This document shows positions 1 to 5,500 of a stretch of 5,553 nt of DNA, piece by piece. The stretch is from the NCBI GenBank assembly GCA_007128555.1, contig SKXF01000412.1, positions 1 through 5,553 on the forward strand, written 5' to 3'. Every line of letters starts with the position of its first letter. Position 1 is the stretch's first letter. The notes below the pieces were generated by a model. It saw nothing but the letters and a program-made list of their open reading frames with translations. It did no database searches and was not told the origin of the DNA. Position numbers and translations under genes: made by a program. The stretch is from Clostridia bacterium. Lineage in GTDB: Bacteria; Bacillota_E; SLMV01; PUMD01.

Positions 1-161
1 AAAGGCTCTGGCTCGGGCTCCACAATCTCAGGAGCTGGAGGCTCTGGCTCAGGGATTACACCGAGCGTTCCGGGTGCCGAGGGAAGCTGGCAGGCAACGA
101 GGGCAGCCGATGCAACGACAAGCACCAGCAGTTTCAGATGACGGATGGTGCTTCGCCTCAT
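1..161 (-). CDS. Partial lipoprotein with Pro/Glu-rich linker (5' end only; runs off left edge)
   Basis: Not previously listed as an ORF because it is cut by the window edge. Reading from ATG at 161 gives 53 complete codons. Residues 1-23 form a lipoprotein signal peptide: basic n-region (MRRSTIRHLK), hydrophobic core (LLVLVVASAA), then a perfect lipobox LVAC with the lipidated cysteine at residue 24. After it comes a short spacer and a Pro/Glu tract (residues about 38-53, PEPEPPAPEIVEPEPEP), typical of a flexible linker that lets a following domain reach away from the membrane. No Asp follows the Cys (+2 is Gln), so by the E. coli rule outer-membrane sorting would be expected. A GGGGAGAGG Shine-Dalgarno (167-175) sits 5 nt before ATG. 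The functional domain lies outside the window, so no role can be assigned; LysM, OmpA or peptidoglycan-binding domains often follow such linkers, but that is only a possibility. It has its own promoter and is probably not simply read through from the gene upstream. Confidence 0.85.
   Translation of the reverse strand, partial: MRRSTIRHLKLLVLVVASAALVACQLPSAPGTLGVIPEPEPPAPEIVEPEPEP
3..50. repeat. 12-bp direct repeat inside the lipoprotein linker
   Basis: AGGCTCTGGCTC occurs at 3-14 and again at 39-50, 36 bp (12 codons) apart and in the same reading frame. It encodes the repeated EPEP units of the Pro/Glu linker. Its in-frame spacing suggests linker growth by slippage or duplication rather than a regulatory function. 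Confidence 0.6.
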
Positions 162-185
162 GATGGCCTCTCCCCTCGGGTGCAC

Positions 186-207
186 ATGATCACTCTCCGG
201 TGATCAT
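186..207. promoter_or_regulatory. Perfect inverted repeat, candidate operator over the lipoprotein promoter
   Basis: ATGATCAC, a 6-nt centre, then GTGATCAT: two perfect 8-bp arms (186-193 and 200-207). The dyad covers the -10 hexamer and is centred at about the predicted transcription start, which is the classic place for a repressor operator. It could instead fold as a hairpin at the 5' end of the mRNA, but it lacks a U tract, so a terminator is unlikely. The regulator is not identifiable from the window. Confidence 0.45.
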
Positions 208-211
208 AACA
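203..211 (-). promoter_or_regulatory. Extended -10 promoter for the lipoprotein gene
   Basis: On the minus strand the sequence reads TG-T-TATGAT: an extended -10 (TGn) followed by a hexamer one base off TATAAT. No good -35 box is visible 16-18 bp upstream, which an extended -10 can compensate for. Transcription would start near 196, giving a leader of about 35 nt before the ATG at 161. A perfect dyad (186-207) overlaps it. Confidence 0.5.
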
Positions 212-227
212 CGCCGAAGACAAGAGG

Positions 228-257
228 CAGAACCCCCGGGGGGTCTCGCGGGGGCTG
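228..257 (-). terminator. Weak candidate terminator hairpin after the DUF2207 gene
   Basis: On the minus strand CCCCCG (254-249) can pair with CGGGGG (238-233) around a 10-nt loop. CAG/CTG can extend the stem below a TT bulge. It lies about 60 nt downstream of the DUF2207 stop codon. The following bases are only pyrimidine-rich (TGCCTCTTGTCTT), not a proper U run, so intrinsic termination would be weak. Confidence 0.25.
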
Positions 258-314
258 CACAGGCCTTGGGACACCCGGTGTGAGCGGACGACACCCCGCC
301 GACCCTGCCAATAA

Positions 315-2138
315 CTACCGCACGCCGCCGCCACCGCCGCCGGTTCCCATTCCGCCTCCCCCGGAGAAGCCGCCTCCGCCGCCGACCCCGGAGGACCTGC
401 TTCCCACCGCAGATCTCAGGCTCTGCTGCATGCTGGAGCCCAGGCTATCCAACCCGGACGTCATCCGGACCACGGAAGCAGGACCGGCACCGAAGACATA
501 CCAACCCATCCCGAAGCGATAGTCTCCGTCCCTCAAGTTCGGGTAGACAATCTCCAGCTGCTTGAGTACTTTCTCAGCCACGCCAAGAGTCACCGCATAC
601 ACCAGGTAGTGCTCCCAGATGACCAGGGAGGGCACCTCGTGACGCTGCATCTCGGAGAAATGCAGCAGGAAGCGACGGAAAGCCCGCCACCGGGTGAAGT
701 CTTCCATCCCTTCCCTGGACCGACGACGAAGAAAAGCCCCGCCGATCCCGAGGGCCACCCCGCCGGCGACCGAACCGACGCCCGTGGGGAAAAACCCGGA
801 GACAAACGCCAGCACCCCCAGGATGAACAACAACACGGCCAGCACAACCTCGCCCCCCTGCGCCGTCCGGGTGGAAGCGTCGAAGAACCCCCTCTCCTCA
901 CCGACTGCCGCGAGCTGGGCCTCCCAGCCTTCCCAGAATCGCGCGAAGGCCCGGGGATTCGCCCTGGCATACGAGGAAATGTCCGAGAAGCTCAGTGCAT
1001 CCTTCTCCACCGCCGCGCGCTCAAAGAGAAGCTCCAGCAGATCCGCTTCATGGGGCTCAAGACCACCATCTCCCTCCAACCTCTGGATGAGATAGTCCGT
1101 TCTGTGCCTGGTGCGGAGCACGCCGCGCTCCTCGCGCACCGACTCCTCCAGTTTCAAGTGGCCCTTCCTGGCCAGGTCAACGATGGTGGCGGTCAGATCC
1201 TCGGGACCCGGCCTGCCGAAACGCCACAGGACCCCCAGCTCGGCGGGGGTATACTCGGCGGGCAGCTCCCGGTAATATTCGCCGGTGAAAGAGGGACGGA
1301 ACTCCCTGCCGTATTTCAGCCAGAACCACAGGACACCCACCAGGCTCAGAAGTAGTACCAGGGGGCCCGCGATCCAGTCCAGTCTCGCGAGAAACCTGCG
1401 GCGGTTGGCGGCCCCGGCCAGGACCTGCTCCTCGGCCAGGATCCCGGCCAGCGCCTCCTCCCCGGAGCGAACCGAACCCTCGGGAACCAGGTGCGGAGGA
1501 AAGACCACGCGCCCCTCCAGGAACGTTGCGGCCGGCAGGGGACGGATCTCCCACAGGACCTCCCCCGGTCCCTCGATGATGACCTCTCCATGCAGGGGAC
1601 CGTGTCCCCAGGCCCTGACCTGGTCTCTTTCTGCGCCCCCCGGCAACAGCAGCCGGACAGAAACCTCATCCGTGGCGCGCTCCCACTCGTCGCCGACGAA
1701 CTGATGATTCAGTTCTGCCACATCCTCGTGGACGGTTACCACGTTGAGCAGGCGGTAGTTCAGGGTGAAGGTGCGGGTCTCATCGGTGACCAGGAAACTC
1801 CAGTCGATGAACACCGAATCTGCCCGCTGTTCGACGAAGAAGGTCCCAGGGGGCCCCTCCACGGCCCTCGGGTTCAGCTGGTAGGGGGTATCGCCCTCGG
1901 AGACGGACACATCGACAAGCTCCGTCGGCCCCGTGGTGTAGATCCACTGGTTCATGCCCCGGAACGTGCCAGAAAACTCAGCCGTCCGGTGCTCCGTCAC
2001 CTCCATGGAGCCGTCGGGGAATATCTCTGCCTCGATCTGCAACCTGGGAAAGCTGTATTGCCGCGCATGAACCGGGCTGGCTGCAAGAACCGTGATGAGG
2101 GCCATCATGATCAGGACGATAACTCTGCGAATGCCCAT
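315..2138 (-). CDS. DUF2207 family membrane protein with Gly-rich C-terminal tail
   Basis: A 607-residue protein. Residues 1-25 are a Sec signal peptide (MGIRRVIVLIMMALITVLA..., likely cleavage after VHA25). Residues about 27-245 are an extracytoplasmic beta-rich region that starts with the family-typical pattern of a strand, DGSMEVTE, and a FRGMNQWIY segment. A first transmembrane helix spans about 256-276 and is followed by KYGRE. A cytoplasmic section has the helical LPAEYTPAELGVLWRFG and ATIVDLARKGHLKL motifs (about 292-330), which are characteristic of DUF2207. Two more hydrophobic segments (about 430-450 and 453-470) precede a domain containing FLLHFSEMQRHEVPSLVIWE. The end (585-607) is almost all glycine, with serine, as is usual in this family. 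Length is normal for the family. The start is fixed by AGGAGG (2143-2148) 4 nt before ATG and by the signal peptide directly after it. It lies 30 nt behind lemA, and LemA/DUF2207 pairs are common in bacteria, so they are presumably co-transcribed. Biochemical function is unknown. Confidence 0.9.
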   Translation of the reverse strand: MGIRRVIVLIMMALITVLAASPVHARQYSFPRLQIEAEIFPDGSMEVTEHRTAEFSGTFRGMNQWIYTTGPTELVDVSVSEGDTPYQLNPRAVEGPPGTFFVEQRADSVFIDWSFLVTDETRTFTLNYRLLNVVTVHEDVAELNHQFVGDEWERATDEVSVRLLLPGGAERDQVRAWGHGPLHGEVIIEGPGEVLWEIRPLPAATFLEGRVVFPPHLVPEGSVRSGEEALAGILAEEQVLAGAANRRRFLARLDWIAGPLVLLLSLVGVLWFWLKYGREFRPSFTGEYYRELPAEYTPAELGVLWRFGRPGPEDLTATIVDLARKGHLKLEESVREERGVLRTRHRTDYLIQRLEGDGGLEPHEADLLELLFERAAVEKDALSFSDISSYARANPRAFARFWEGWEAQLAAVGEERGFFDASTRTAQGGEVVLAVLLFILGVLAFVSGFFPTGVGSVAGGVALGIGGAFLRRRSREGMEDFTRWRAFRRFLLHFSEMQRHEVPSLVIWEHYLVYAVTLGVAEKVLKQLEIVYPNLRDGDYRFGMGWYVFGAGPASVVRMTSGLDSLGSSMQQSLRSAVGSRSSGVGGGGGFSGGGGMGTGGGGGGVR

Positions 2139-2149
2139 CCGTCCTCCTC

Positions 2150-2160
2150 TCAGCCGCTGA
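2150..2160. repeat. Short 5+5 inverted repeat in the lemA-DUF2207 gap
   Basis: TCAGC, one base, GCTGA lies between the two genes, just upstream of the AGGAGG ribosome site of the DUF2207 gene. The one-base centre cannot form an RNA loop with all five pairs, so this is at most a small DNA dyad or a chance palindrome. Confidence 0.25.
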
Positions 2161-2168
2161 CACCGTCG

Positions 2169-2711
2169 CTAAAACCTGACCTCAACCGCCTCCCGCTCCG
2201 CTCCCTCTGCGTTGAAATACGCCTTCCCGGTGAACCCGAACATGCCGGCGATCAGGTTGGAGGGAAACACCTGGGTGCGAATGTTGTACTTCTGCACCGT
2301 GTCGTTGTAGAACTGGCGAGCGAAAGCGATCTTGCTTTCCGTGTTGGTGAGCTCTTCCTGGAGCTGGCGAAAATTCCTGTCGGCCTTCAACTCCGGGTAG
2401 TTCTCCGCAACGGCGAAAAGGGTCTTAAGGGCACCGGTGAGCATGTTCTCCGCGCCGGCCTGTTCGTCCACGGTCTGGGCACCCATGGCCTGGGACCGGG
2501 CCCGCGTGATCTGCTCGAAGGTCTCTCTTTCATGGGAAGCGTACCCTTTGACGGTGTTGACCAGGTTGGGTATGAGATCATAACGACGCTTCAGCTGCAC
2601 GTCAACCTGGGCCCAGGCATTCCTGACCCGCTGCCTGAGCGTCACCAGCCCATTGTATGCCGATACAACAAACACTGCCAGCAGTACCAGTCCGACTCCG
2701 ATGAAGACCAT
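2169..2711 (-). CDS. lemA: LemA family protein
   Basis: A 180-residue protein with an N-terminal hydrophobic helix (residues about 2-18) followed by YNGLV (19-23), the standard LemA opening. Next comes the hallmark block from Val35 to Glu60 with QLKRRYDLIPNLV (38-50) and VKGYASHE (53-60), then AVAENYPELKA (99-109), a LQEELTNTE helix, YNDTVQKYN (134-142), and FPSNLIAGMFGF (148-159). LemA proteins are long helical bundles anchored by one N-terminal membrane segment, with most of the protein predicted outside the cytoplasm. Their molecular role is unsettled; in Listeria the name-giving protein was tied to antigen presentation. I chose ATG 2711 because the hydrophobic anchor begins there and the length fits the family (about 180-190). 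In-frame upstream ATGs at 2777 and 2810 would add a Cys-rich leader with no family similarity. The ribosome site is modest (GGGGGG about 9 nt upstream). The DUF2207 gene follows 30 nt downstream. Confidence 0.93.
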   Translation of the reverse strand: MVFIGVGLVLLAVFVVSAYNGLVTLRQRVRNAWAQVDVQLKRRYDLIPNLVNTVKGYASHERETFEQITRARSQAMGAQTVDEQAGAENMLTGALKTLFAVAENYPELKADRNFRQLQEELTNTESKIAFARQFYNDTVQKYNIRTQVFPSNLIAGMFGFTGKAYFNAEGAEREAVEVRF

Positions 2712-2904
2712 CTCTGAATTCCCCCCAACTCTCCTGAGTATTAAGATGCGCCCCGAATCGGCAGCGCAGTATCTCATCACGGCACCATCACAGCCGCAAC
2801 AGCACGTCACAGGGGTAGCGGCACATCACAGCAATTGCCCCCGGCCAACCTGGCCAACAGCAAAGTGATCCCACCTGCATGCGATTCCGGAAACGTAGCG
2901 AACC
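2712..2904. other. 193-nt intergenic region between the DUF503 gene and lemA
   Basis: No gene is supported here. It should contain the promoter of the lemA-DUF2207 unit. On the minus strand a weak extended -10 candidate (TG-A-GATACT, around 2767-2775) lies about 55 nt before the lemA ATG, but no convincing -35 is seen. It also holds three regularly spaced TCACAG (TGTGA on the minus strand) repeats and a tandem GGCCAAC pair (2843-2849 and 2852-2858). No clear intrinsic terminator for the DUF503 gene is visible. Confidence 0.5.
2782..2832 (-). repeat. Three direct repeats with TGTGA core at 19-bp spacing upstream of lemA
   Basis: The plus strand has TCACAG at 2788-2793, 2807-2812 and 2826-2831, exactly 19 bp apart. 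Each is preceded by GCAC two or three bases before (2782, 2802, 2821). Read toward lemA the units are CTGTGATGTGC, CTGTGACGTGC and CTGTGATGGTGC. The period is not a multiple of three, so coding does not explain it. The nearest repeat begins about 75 nt before the lemA start, suitable for an upstream activator or repressor array. Confidence 0.45.
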
Positions 2905-3213
2905 CTAGACCAATCTCTCGGTCCAGGTGTCCACCACCTCCAGCTCAGGGTGTGCGTAGAGGAGATCCAACACCCTGCCCAGCCGCCTTTCCGCCTGGGT
3001 CCAATCTGACGAGACCACCGCACAGGCGATCACGGCCGAGTCCGTCCGGTCCTGCATCCCCACCTCCGAGGCGCTCAGCCTCATATCATACAGATCCCGG
3101 AAGAGACGCCGGAGATAGGATCGCTTGCTCTTGAGGGATGAACACCCCGGCAAGCGTAAAGCTGCAGTCAGCAGCCCGACCCGGGCCGATCCAGGTGTGG
3201 ACTCGTAGAGCAC
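2905..3213 (-). CDS. DUF503 (YlxP-like) family protein
   Basis: A small 102-residue protein. The DUF503 core runs from VGLLTAALRLPGCSSLKSKR (residues 12-31) with its signature SLK.KR, through the helix LRRLFRDLYD (34-43), ASEVGMQDRTDSAVIACAVVSSD (48-70), and a C-terminal helix and strand ending in TWTERLV. Family members are about 90-100 residues long with a ferredoxin-like fold. In Firmicutes the gene often lies in the nusA-infB region; its function is unknown, though RNA- or ribosome-related work has been suggested. I start it at GTG 3213 rather than the in-frame TTG at 3249, because AAGGGGGAG stands 3 nt before that GTG and the TTG has no ribosome site and would overlap the lyase gene. It is the last gene of the glycosyltransferase-lyase unit, 19 nt after the lyase stop. 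Its place here rather than beside translation genes is unusual. Confidence 0.88.
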   Translation of the reverse strand: MLYESTPGSARVGLLTAALRLPGCSSLKSKRSYLRRLFRDLYDMRLSASEVGMQDRTDSAVIACAVVSSDWTQAERRLGRVLDLLYAHPELEVVDTWTERLV

Positions 3214-3216
3214 GGT

Positions 3217-3225
3217 CTCCCCCTT
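3217..3225 (-). promoter_or_regulatory. Ribosome binding site deciding the DUF503 start
   Basis: AAGGGGGAG on the minus strand lies entirely in the gap after the lyase stop codon, 3 nt before GTG 3213. It supports the 102-residue form over a longer TTG-started form. Confidence 0.6.
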
Positions 3226-3232
3226 TTCAAGA

Positions 3233-4615
3233 TCAGTCCAGTCGAGCAAATCGGGCGGTGAAGTGACGCAGCACCGGGACCTCGTGGACGATCTTCAGAC
3301 CCCTCACCTGGTCCCGCCGCCTGTGAACCTCGATGACGGCATCGGCCACCCGATCCATGTGCCTGTCGGTGTAGACCCGGCGCGGAATAGCCAGGCGGAC
3401 CAGTTCCAGCCGCGGGTACCGGGTCGCCCCAGTTTCGGGGTCGGTGTGGGCGAAGGCACCCGTACCGAGCTCAACGCCTCGCACCCCACCCTCCAGGTAC
3501 AGCTCCACCACCAGGGCCTGCCCTGGAAACGCCTCCTGCGGAATGTGGGGGAAAAACTCGAGGGCATTGATGAAGACCCCGTGTCCCCCGGGAGGGAGTA
3601 TGACCGGTATGCCCGCCCGACTCAGGGCGTCGGCCAGGTACCGAACCTGCCCGACTCGATCCTCAAGGTAGCTCTTTTCCGTCGACTCCACGATACCCCG
3701 GGCCAGGGCCTCCAGGTCCCTTCCCGCCATCCCCCCGTAGGTGATGAACCCCTCAAAGGGAATCTGCCACTGGATGGCGTCCTGGAAATACTGCTCGTCG
3801 GCGAAGGCGAGGAAACCGCCGATATTGACCAGGCCATCCTTTTTTCCGCTCATGGTGCAGCCGTCTCCCCAGCGAAACATTTCCCGGGCAATGTCCCGGA
3901 CGTCCCAGTCGCTGTAGCCGGGTTCCCGCTCGCTGATGAAATAGGCGTTCTCCGCGAACCGGGCCGCGTCGAACAAAAAGGGCACATTATACTTGTGAGC
4001 CAGTTCCGAGGCCCCCCTGATGTTCTCCATCGACACCGGCTGGCCGCCGTTGTTGTTACACGTGACCGTCATCAGGACAAAGGGCACCCGGTCCGAGTTC
4101 GCCTCGAGCTCTTCCTCGAGACGCTCGAGGTCGATGTTGCCCTTGAAGGGCTCGTCGGAGGCAATGCTGTACCCCTCCTCGGCCACCAGGTTGACCGCCT
4201 CAGCCTTCCGCATCAGGATGTGTCCCTCGGTGGTATCGAAGTGCATGTTCCCGAGGACCCGGTCACCCTCCTCCACCAACATGCTCATCAGGATGTTCTC
4301 CGCCGCCCTGCCCTGGTGGGTCGGCACCACGTGGGGGTACCCGAAGATCTCCTCCACCGCGTCCCGCAGGCGCCCGTAGGACCGGGACCCCGCGTAAGAC
4401 TCATCACCCTCCATCAGGGCAGACCACTGCCGGTCACTCATTGCCGACGTACCGCTGTCGGTCAACAGGTCGATGTAGACGTCGGAGGCGTCCAGGCTGA
4501 ACACGTTGAACCCAGCCTCGGTGATCCTCTTTTCTCTCTCCTTTTGCCCGATCAGGTGGATCGATTCCACCATCTTGATCTTGAAGGGTTCTGCGTATTG
4601 ATCCCTCTGTTTCAT
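3233..4615 (-). CDS. tnaA: Tryptophanase (tryptophan indole-lyase), tyrosine phenol-lyase/tryptophanase family
   Basis: A 460-residue PLP enzyme (E. coli TnaA 471, Citrobacter TPL 456). The family splits aromatic amino acids to pyruvate, ammonia and indole or phenol, as a cytoplasmic homotetramer. Visible features: YIDLLTDSGT (47-56), GDESYAGS (70-77, Tyr74 being the conserved proton-donor-region Tyr), the PLP phosphate loop THQGR (99-103), FDTTEGH (126-132), NNNGGQPVS (187-195), FDAARFAENAYF (215-226, Asp216 for the PLP nitrogen and Arg219), CTMSGKKD (253-260, Schiff-base Lys259), LVRLAIPRRVYT (405-416, carboxylate-binding Arg407), and LRHFTARF at the end. The backbone looks closest to TPL (shared TDSG.SAMSD.QW and GDGCTMSGKKD.LVNIGGFL), and the E. 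coli-specific insert near residue 115 is absent. Yet the specificity positions are of tryptophanase type: Asp127 (Thr124 in TPL), Leu383 (Arg381 in TPL, Ile in TnaA) and His451 (Phe448 in TPL, His463 in TnaA). GGGAGG (4620-4625) lies 4 nt before ATG. No catalytic residue is missing. Confidence 0.9.
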   Translation of the reverse strand: MKQRDQYAEPFKIKMVESIHLIGQKEREKRITEAGFNVFSLDASDVYIDLLTDSGTSAMSDRQWSALMEGDESYAGSRSYGRLRDAVEEIFGYPHVVPTHQGRAAENILMSMLVEEGDRVLGNMHFDTTEGHILMRKAEAVNLVAEEGYSIASDEPFKGNIDLERLEEELEANSDRVPFVLMTVTCNNNGGQPVSMENIRGASELAHKYNVPFLFDAARFAENAYFISEREPGYSDWDVRDIAREMFRWGDGCTMSGKKDGLVNIGGFLAFADEQYFQDAIQWQIPFEGFITYGGMAGRDLEALARGIVESTEKSYLEDRVGQVRYLADALSRAGIPVILPPGGHGVFINALEFFPHIPQEAFPGQALVVELYLEGGVRGVELGTGAFAHTDPETGATRYPRLELVRLAIPRRVYTDRHMDRVADAVIEVHRRRDQVRGLKIVHEVPVLRHFTARFARLD

Positions 4616-4628
4616 TGTTCCTCCCTCA

Positions 4629-5336
4629 TCAGGGGCCCTGTAGAATCTCGACGCGCTCTGGGTCCAGCTCGGTAATCCTCGGTTCCGTCATGTAGTTGCG
4701 CCATATCCTGTAAGACCGGAGACACTCCGACCACATGCTGAGCCTGGCGCCAACCCCCCTGACGAACCCCATCTTCTGCTCCTTGGTGTGATGATTCAGG
4801 CCCTTCAGTATGGGGGTAGCGATGCCCAGCTCCATATGCTCGATCCAGCTGCTCAGAAAGACCTCGACGCCAAAGCGGCTCCAGGTCAGACCTGGCAACC
4901 TCTCGACCACATCTCCTCGAAGAGCCCGCTGGCCGTTCAAAATGGAGAAGAATCGCTGGGCCCAGTCAACGTTCTTACGCCCCTCCGTGAAGCGTCCCAC
5001 GGCCATGCCCGCTCCCGTGCCATCGAGGGCCTCGAGAAGAAGGTCCACATGGACCGATGACAGGTTGATGAGGTCAGCATCGAGAAACACCCAGCGATCT
5101 GCCTTCCCAACATAGGTGATGCCGGTCTCCAATGCAGCGCCCTTGCCGAAGTTCTCAGAATGCCTCAGCACCTCCACGGGGAACGGGAGAGCCTTTTCCG
5201 CAGTGTCATCAACCGAACCGTCATCAATGACGACTATCCTATAGTCACCCTCCATCTGGCACACAGTATTCAACACAACCTCGATCCTCGGAGCCTCGTT
5301 GTATGCAGGTATAAGAATTACGGCATTATTTCGCAC
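4629..5336 (-). CDS. Family 2 (GT-A fold) glycosyltransferase, soluble
   Basis: A 235-residue protein starting at GTG. It has the GT2 nucleotide-sugar binding pattern: VILIPAYNE (6-14), IVVIDDGSVDDT (34-45), ENFGKGAALETGI (61-73, the N.GKG.AL motif) and the metal-binding D-x-D as FLDADL (84-89). A second half has LNGQRALRGDVV (133-144), SRFGVEVFLSSW (153-164, acceptor side) and a basic helix HHTKEQKMGFVRG (182-194). This architecture resembles the DPM1-like and undecaprenyl-phosphate sugar transferases, but there is no C-terminal membrane helix. Donor and acceptor cannot be read from sequence; a lipid-linked or cell-surface acceptor is an inference. The start is supported by GGAGGT (5342-5347) 5 nt upstream and by IPAYNE beginning at residue 9. 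It is first in the operon, 13 nt before the tryptophanase gene, and divergent from a probable nucleotide-sugar dehydrogenase that might supply activated sugar. Confidence 0.9.
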   Translation of the reverse strand: MRNNAVILIPAYNEAPRIEVVLNTVCQMEGDYRIVVIDDGSVDDTAEKALPFPVEVLRHSENFGKGAALETGITYVGKADRWVFLDADLINLSSVHVDLLLEALDGTGAGMAVGRFTEGRKNVDWAQRFFSILNGQRALRGDVVERLPGLTWSRFGVEVFLSSWIEHMELGIATPILKGLNHHTKEQKMGFVRGVGARLSMWSECLRSYRIWRNYMTEPRITELDPERVEILQGP

Positions 5337-5341
5337 GATCG

Positions 5342-5347
5342 ACCTCC
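5342..5347 (-). promoter_or_regulatory. Shine-Dalgarno for the GTG-started glycosyltransferase
   Basis: GGAGGT on the minus strand, 5 nt before GTG 5336. It is the strongest ribosome site in the leader and fixes the non-ATG start. Confidence 0.7.
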
Positions 5348-5377
5348 GCTTCTAAAGTCTATGCTTCTTTAACTTCT

Positions 5378-5416
5378 TCACCAGGGACAAAGACTCCTCT
5401 GCAGCCGCCAGACCAT
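5378..5416 (-). other. Candidate 12-codon leader ORF with two Trp codons
   Basis: The minus strand reads ATG at 5416 through TGA at 5378, encoding MVWRLQRSLCPW. It lies in the leader of the glycosyltransferase-tryptophanase unit, with 41 nt from its stop to the next start. Two of 12 codons are TGG and the last is Trp directly before the stop. A weak GGGG lies about 9 nt upstream. It does not match the E. coli TnaC pattern (single Trp followed after about 11 residues by Pro before stop), and no clear terminator hairpin with U run follows. It may be chance; whether it is translated is unknown. Confidence 0.2.
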
Positions 5417-5443
5417 CCCTGTCTACCCCAGGACGACCCCTTT

Positions 5444-5452
5444 TGCTATAAT
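5444..5452 (+). promoter_or_regulatory. Consensus extended -10 promoter for the divergent plus-strand gene
   Basis: TG-C-TATAAT: a perfect TATAAT at 5447-5452 with a TGn extension. No convincing -35 is found 17 bp upstream. Transcription would begin around 5459, leaving about 42 nt of leader before ATG 5501. Confidence 0.7.
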
Positions 5453-5500
5453 GGGGCCTGTACCAGAGACAGATCGACCGGGATGGAGCGATACTTCGAC

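Noticed and set aside
271..281. ACACC-C-GGTGT palindrome downstream of DUF2207
   Set aside because: One-base centre and short arms; cannot form a stable hairpin and has no promoter next to it.
280..522. Proline-rich 80-residue plus-strand frame
   Set aside because: It is the complement of the Gly-rich tail of the DUF2207 protein, which fully explains the polyproline.
609..1355. 248-codon plus-strand frame opposite DUF2207
   Set aside because: Low-complexity Pro/Gln/Arg-rich product without motifs; shadow of the minus-strand gene.
1491..2717. 408-codon open frame on the plus strand across DUF2207 and lemA
   Set aside because: It runs antisense through two well-supported genes and their gap, with no family features and no ribosome site evidence; a composition artefact.
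2860..2885. Minus-strand GGTGGGATCACTTTG resembling the 3' end of 16S rRNA
   Set aside because: Only a short stretch is similar and the upstream 16S 3'-terminal sequence is absent; chance resemblance in an intergenic gap.
4114..4130. Perfect inverted repeat CCTCGAG-ACG-CTCGAGG inside the lyase gene
   Set aside because: It encodes LERLEEE in the real frame, where repeated Leu/Glu codons produce the symmetry; no reason to assume regulation.
3263..4675. 470-codon open frame on the plus strand opposite the tryptophanase gene
   Set aside because: The translation has no recognisable domain and is rich in His, Pro, Val and Gly as expected of the mirror of a GC-rich gene; the opposite strand carries a complete, motif-perfect enzyme.
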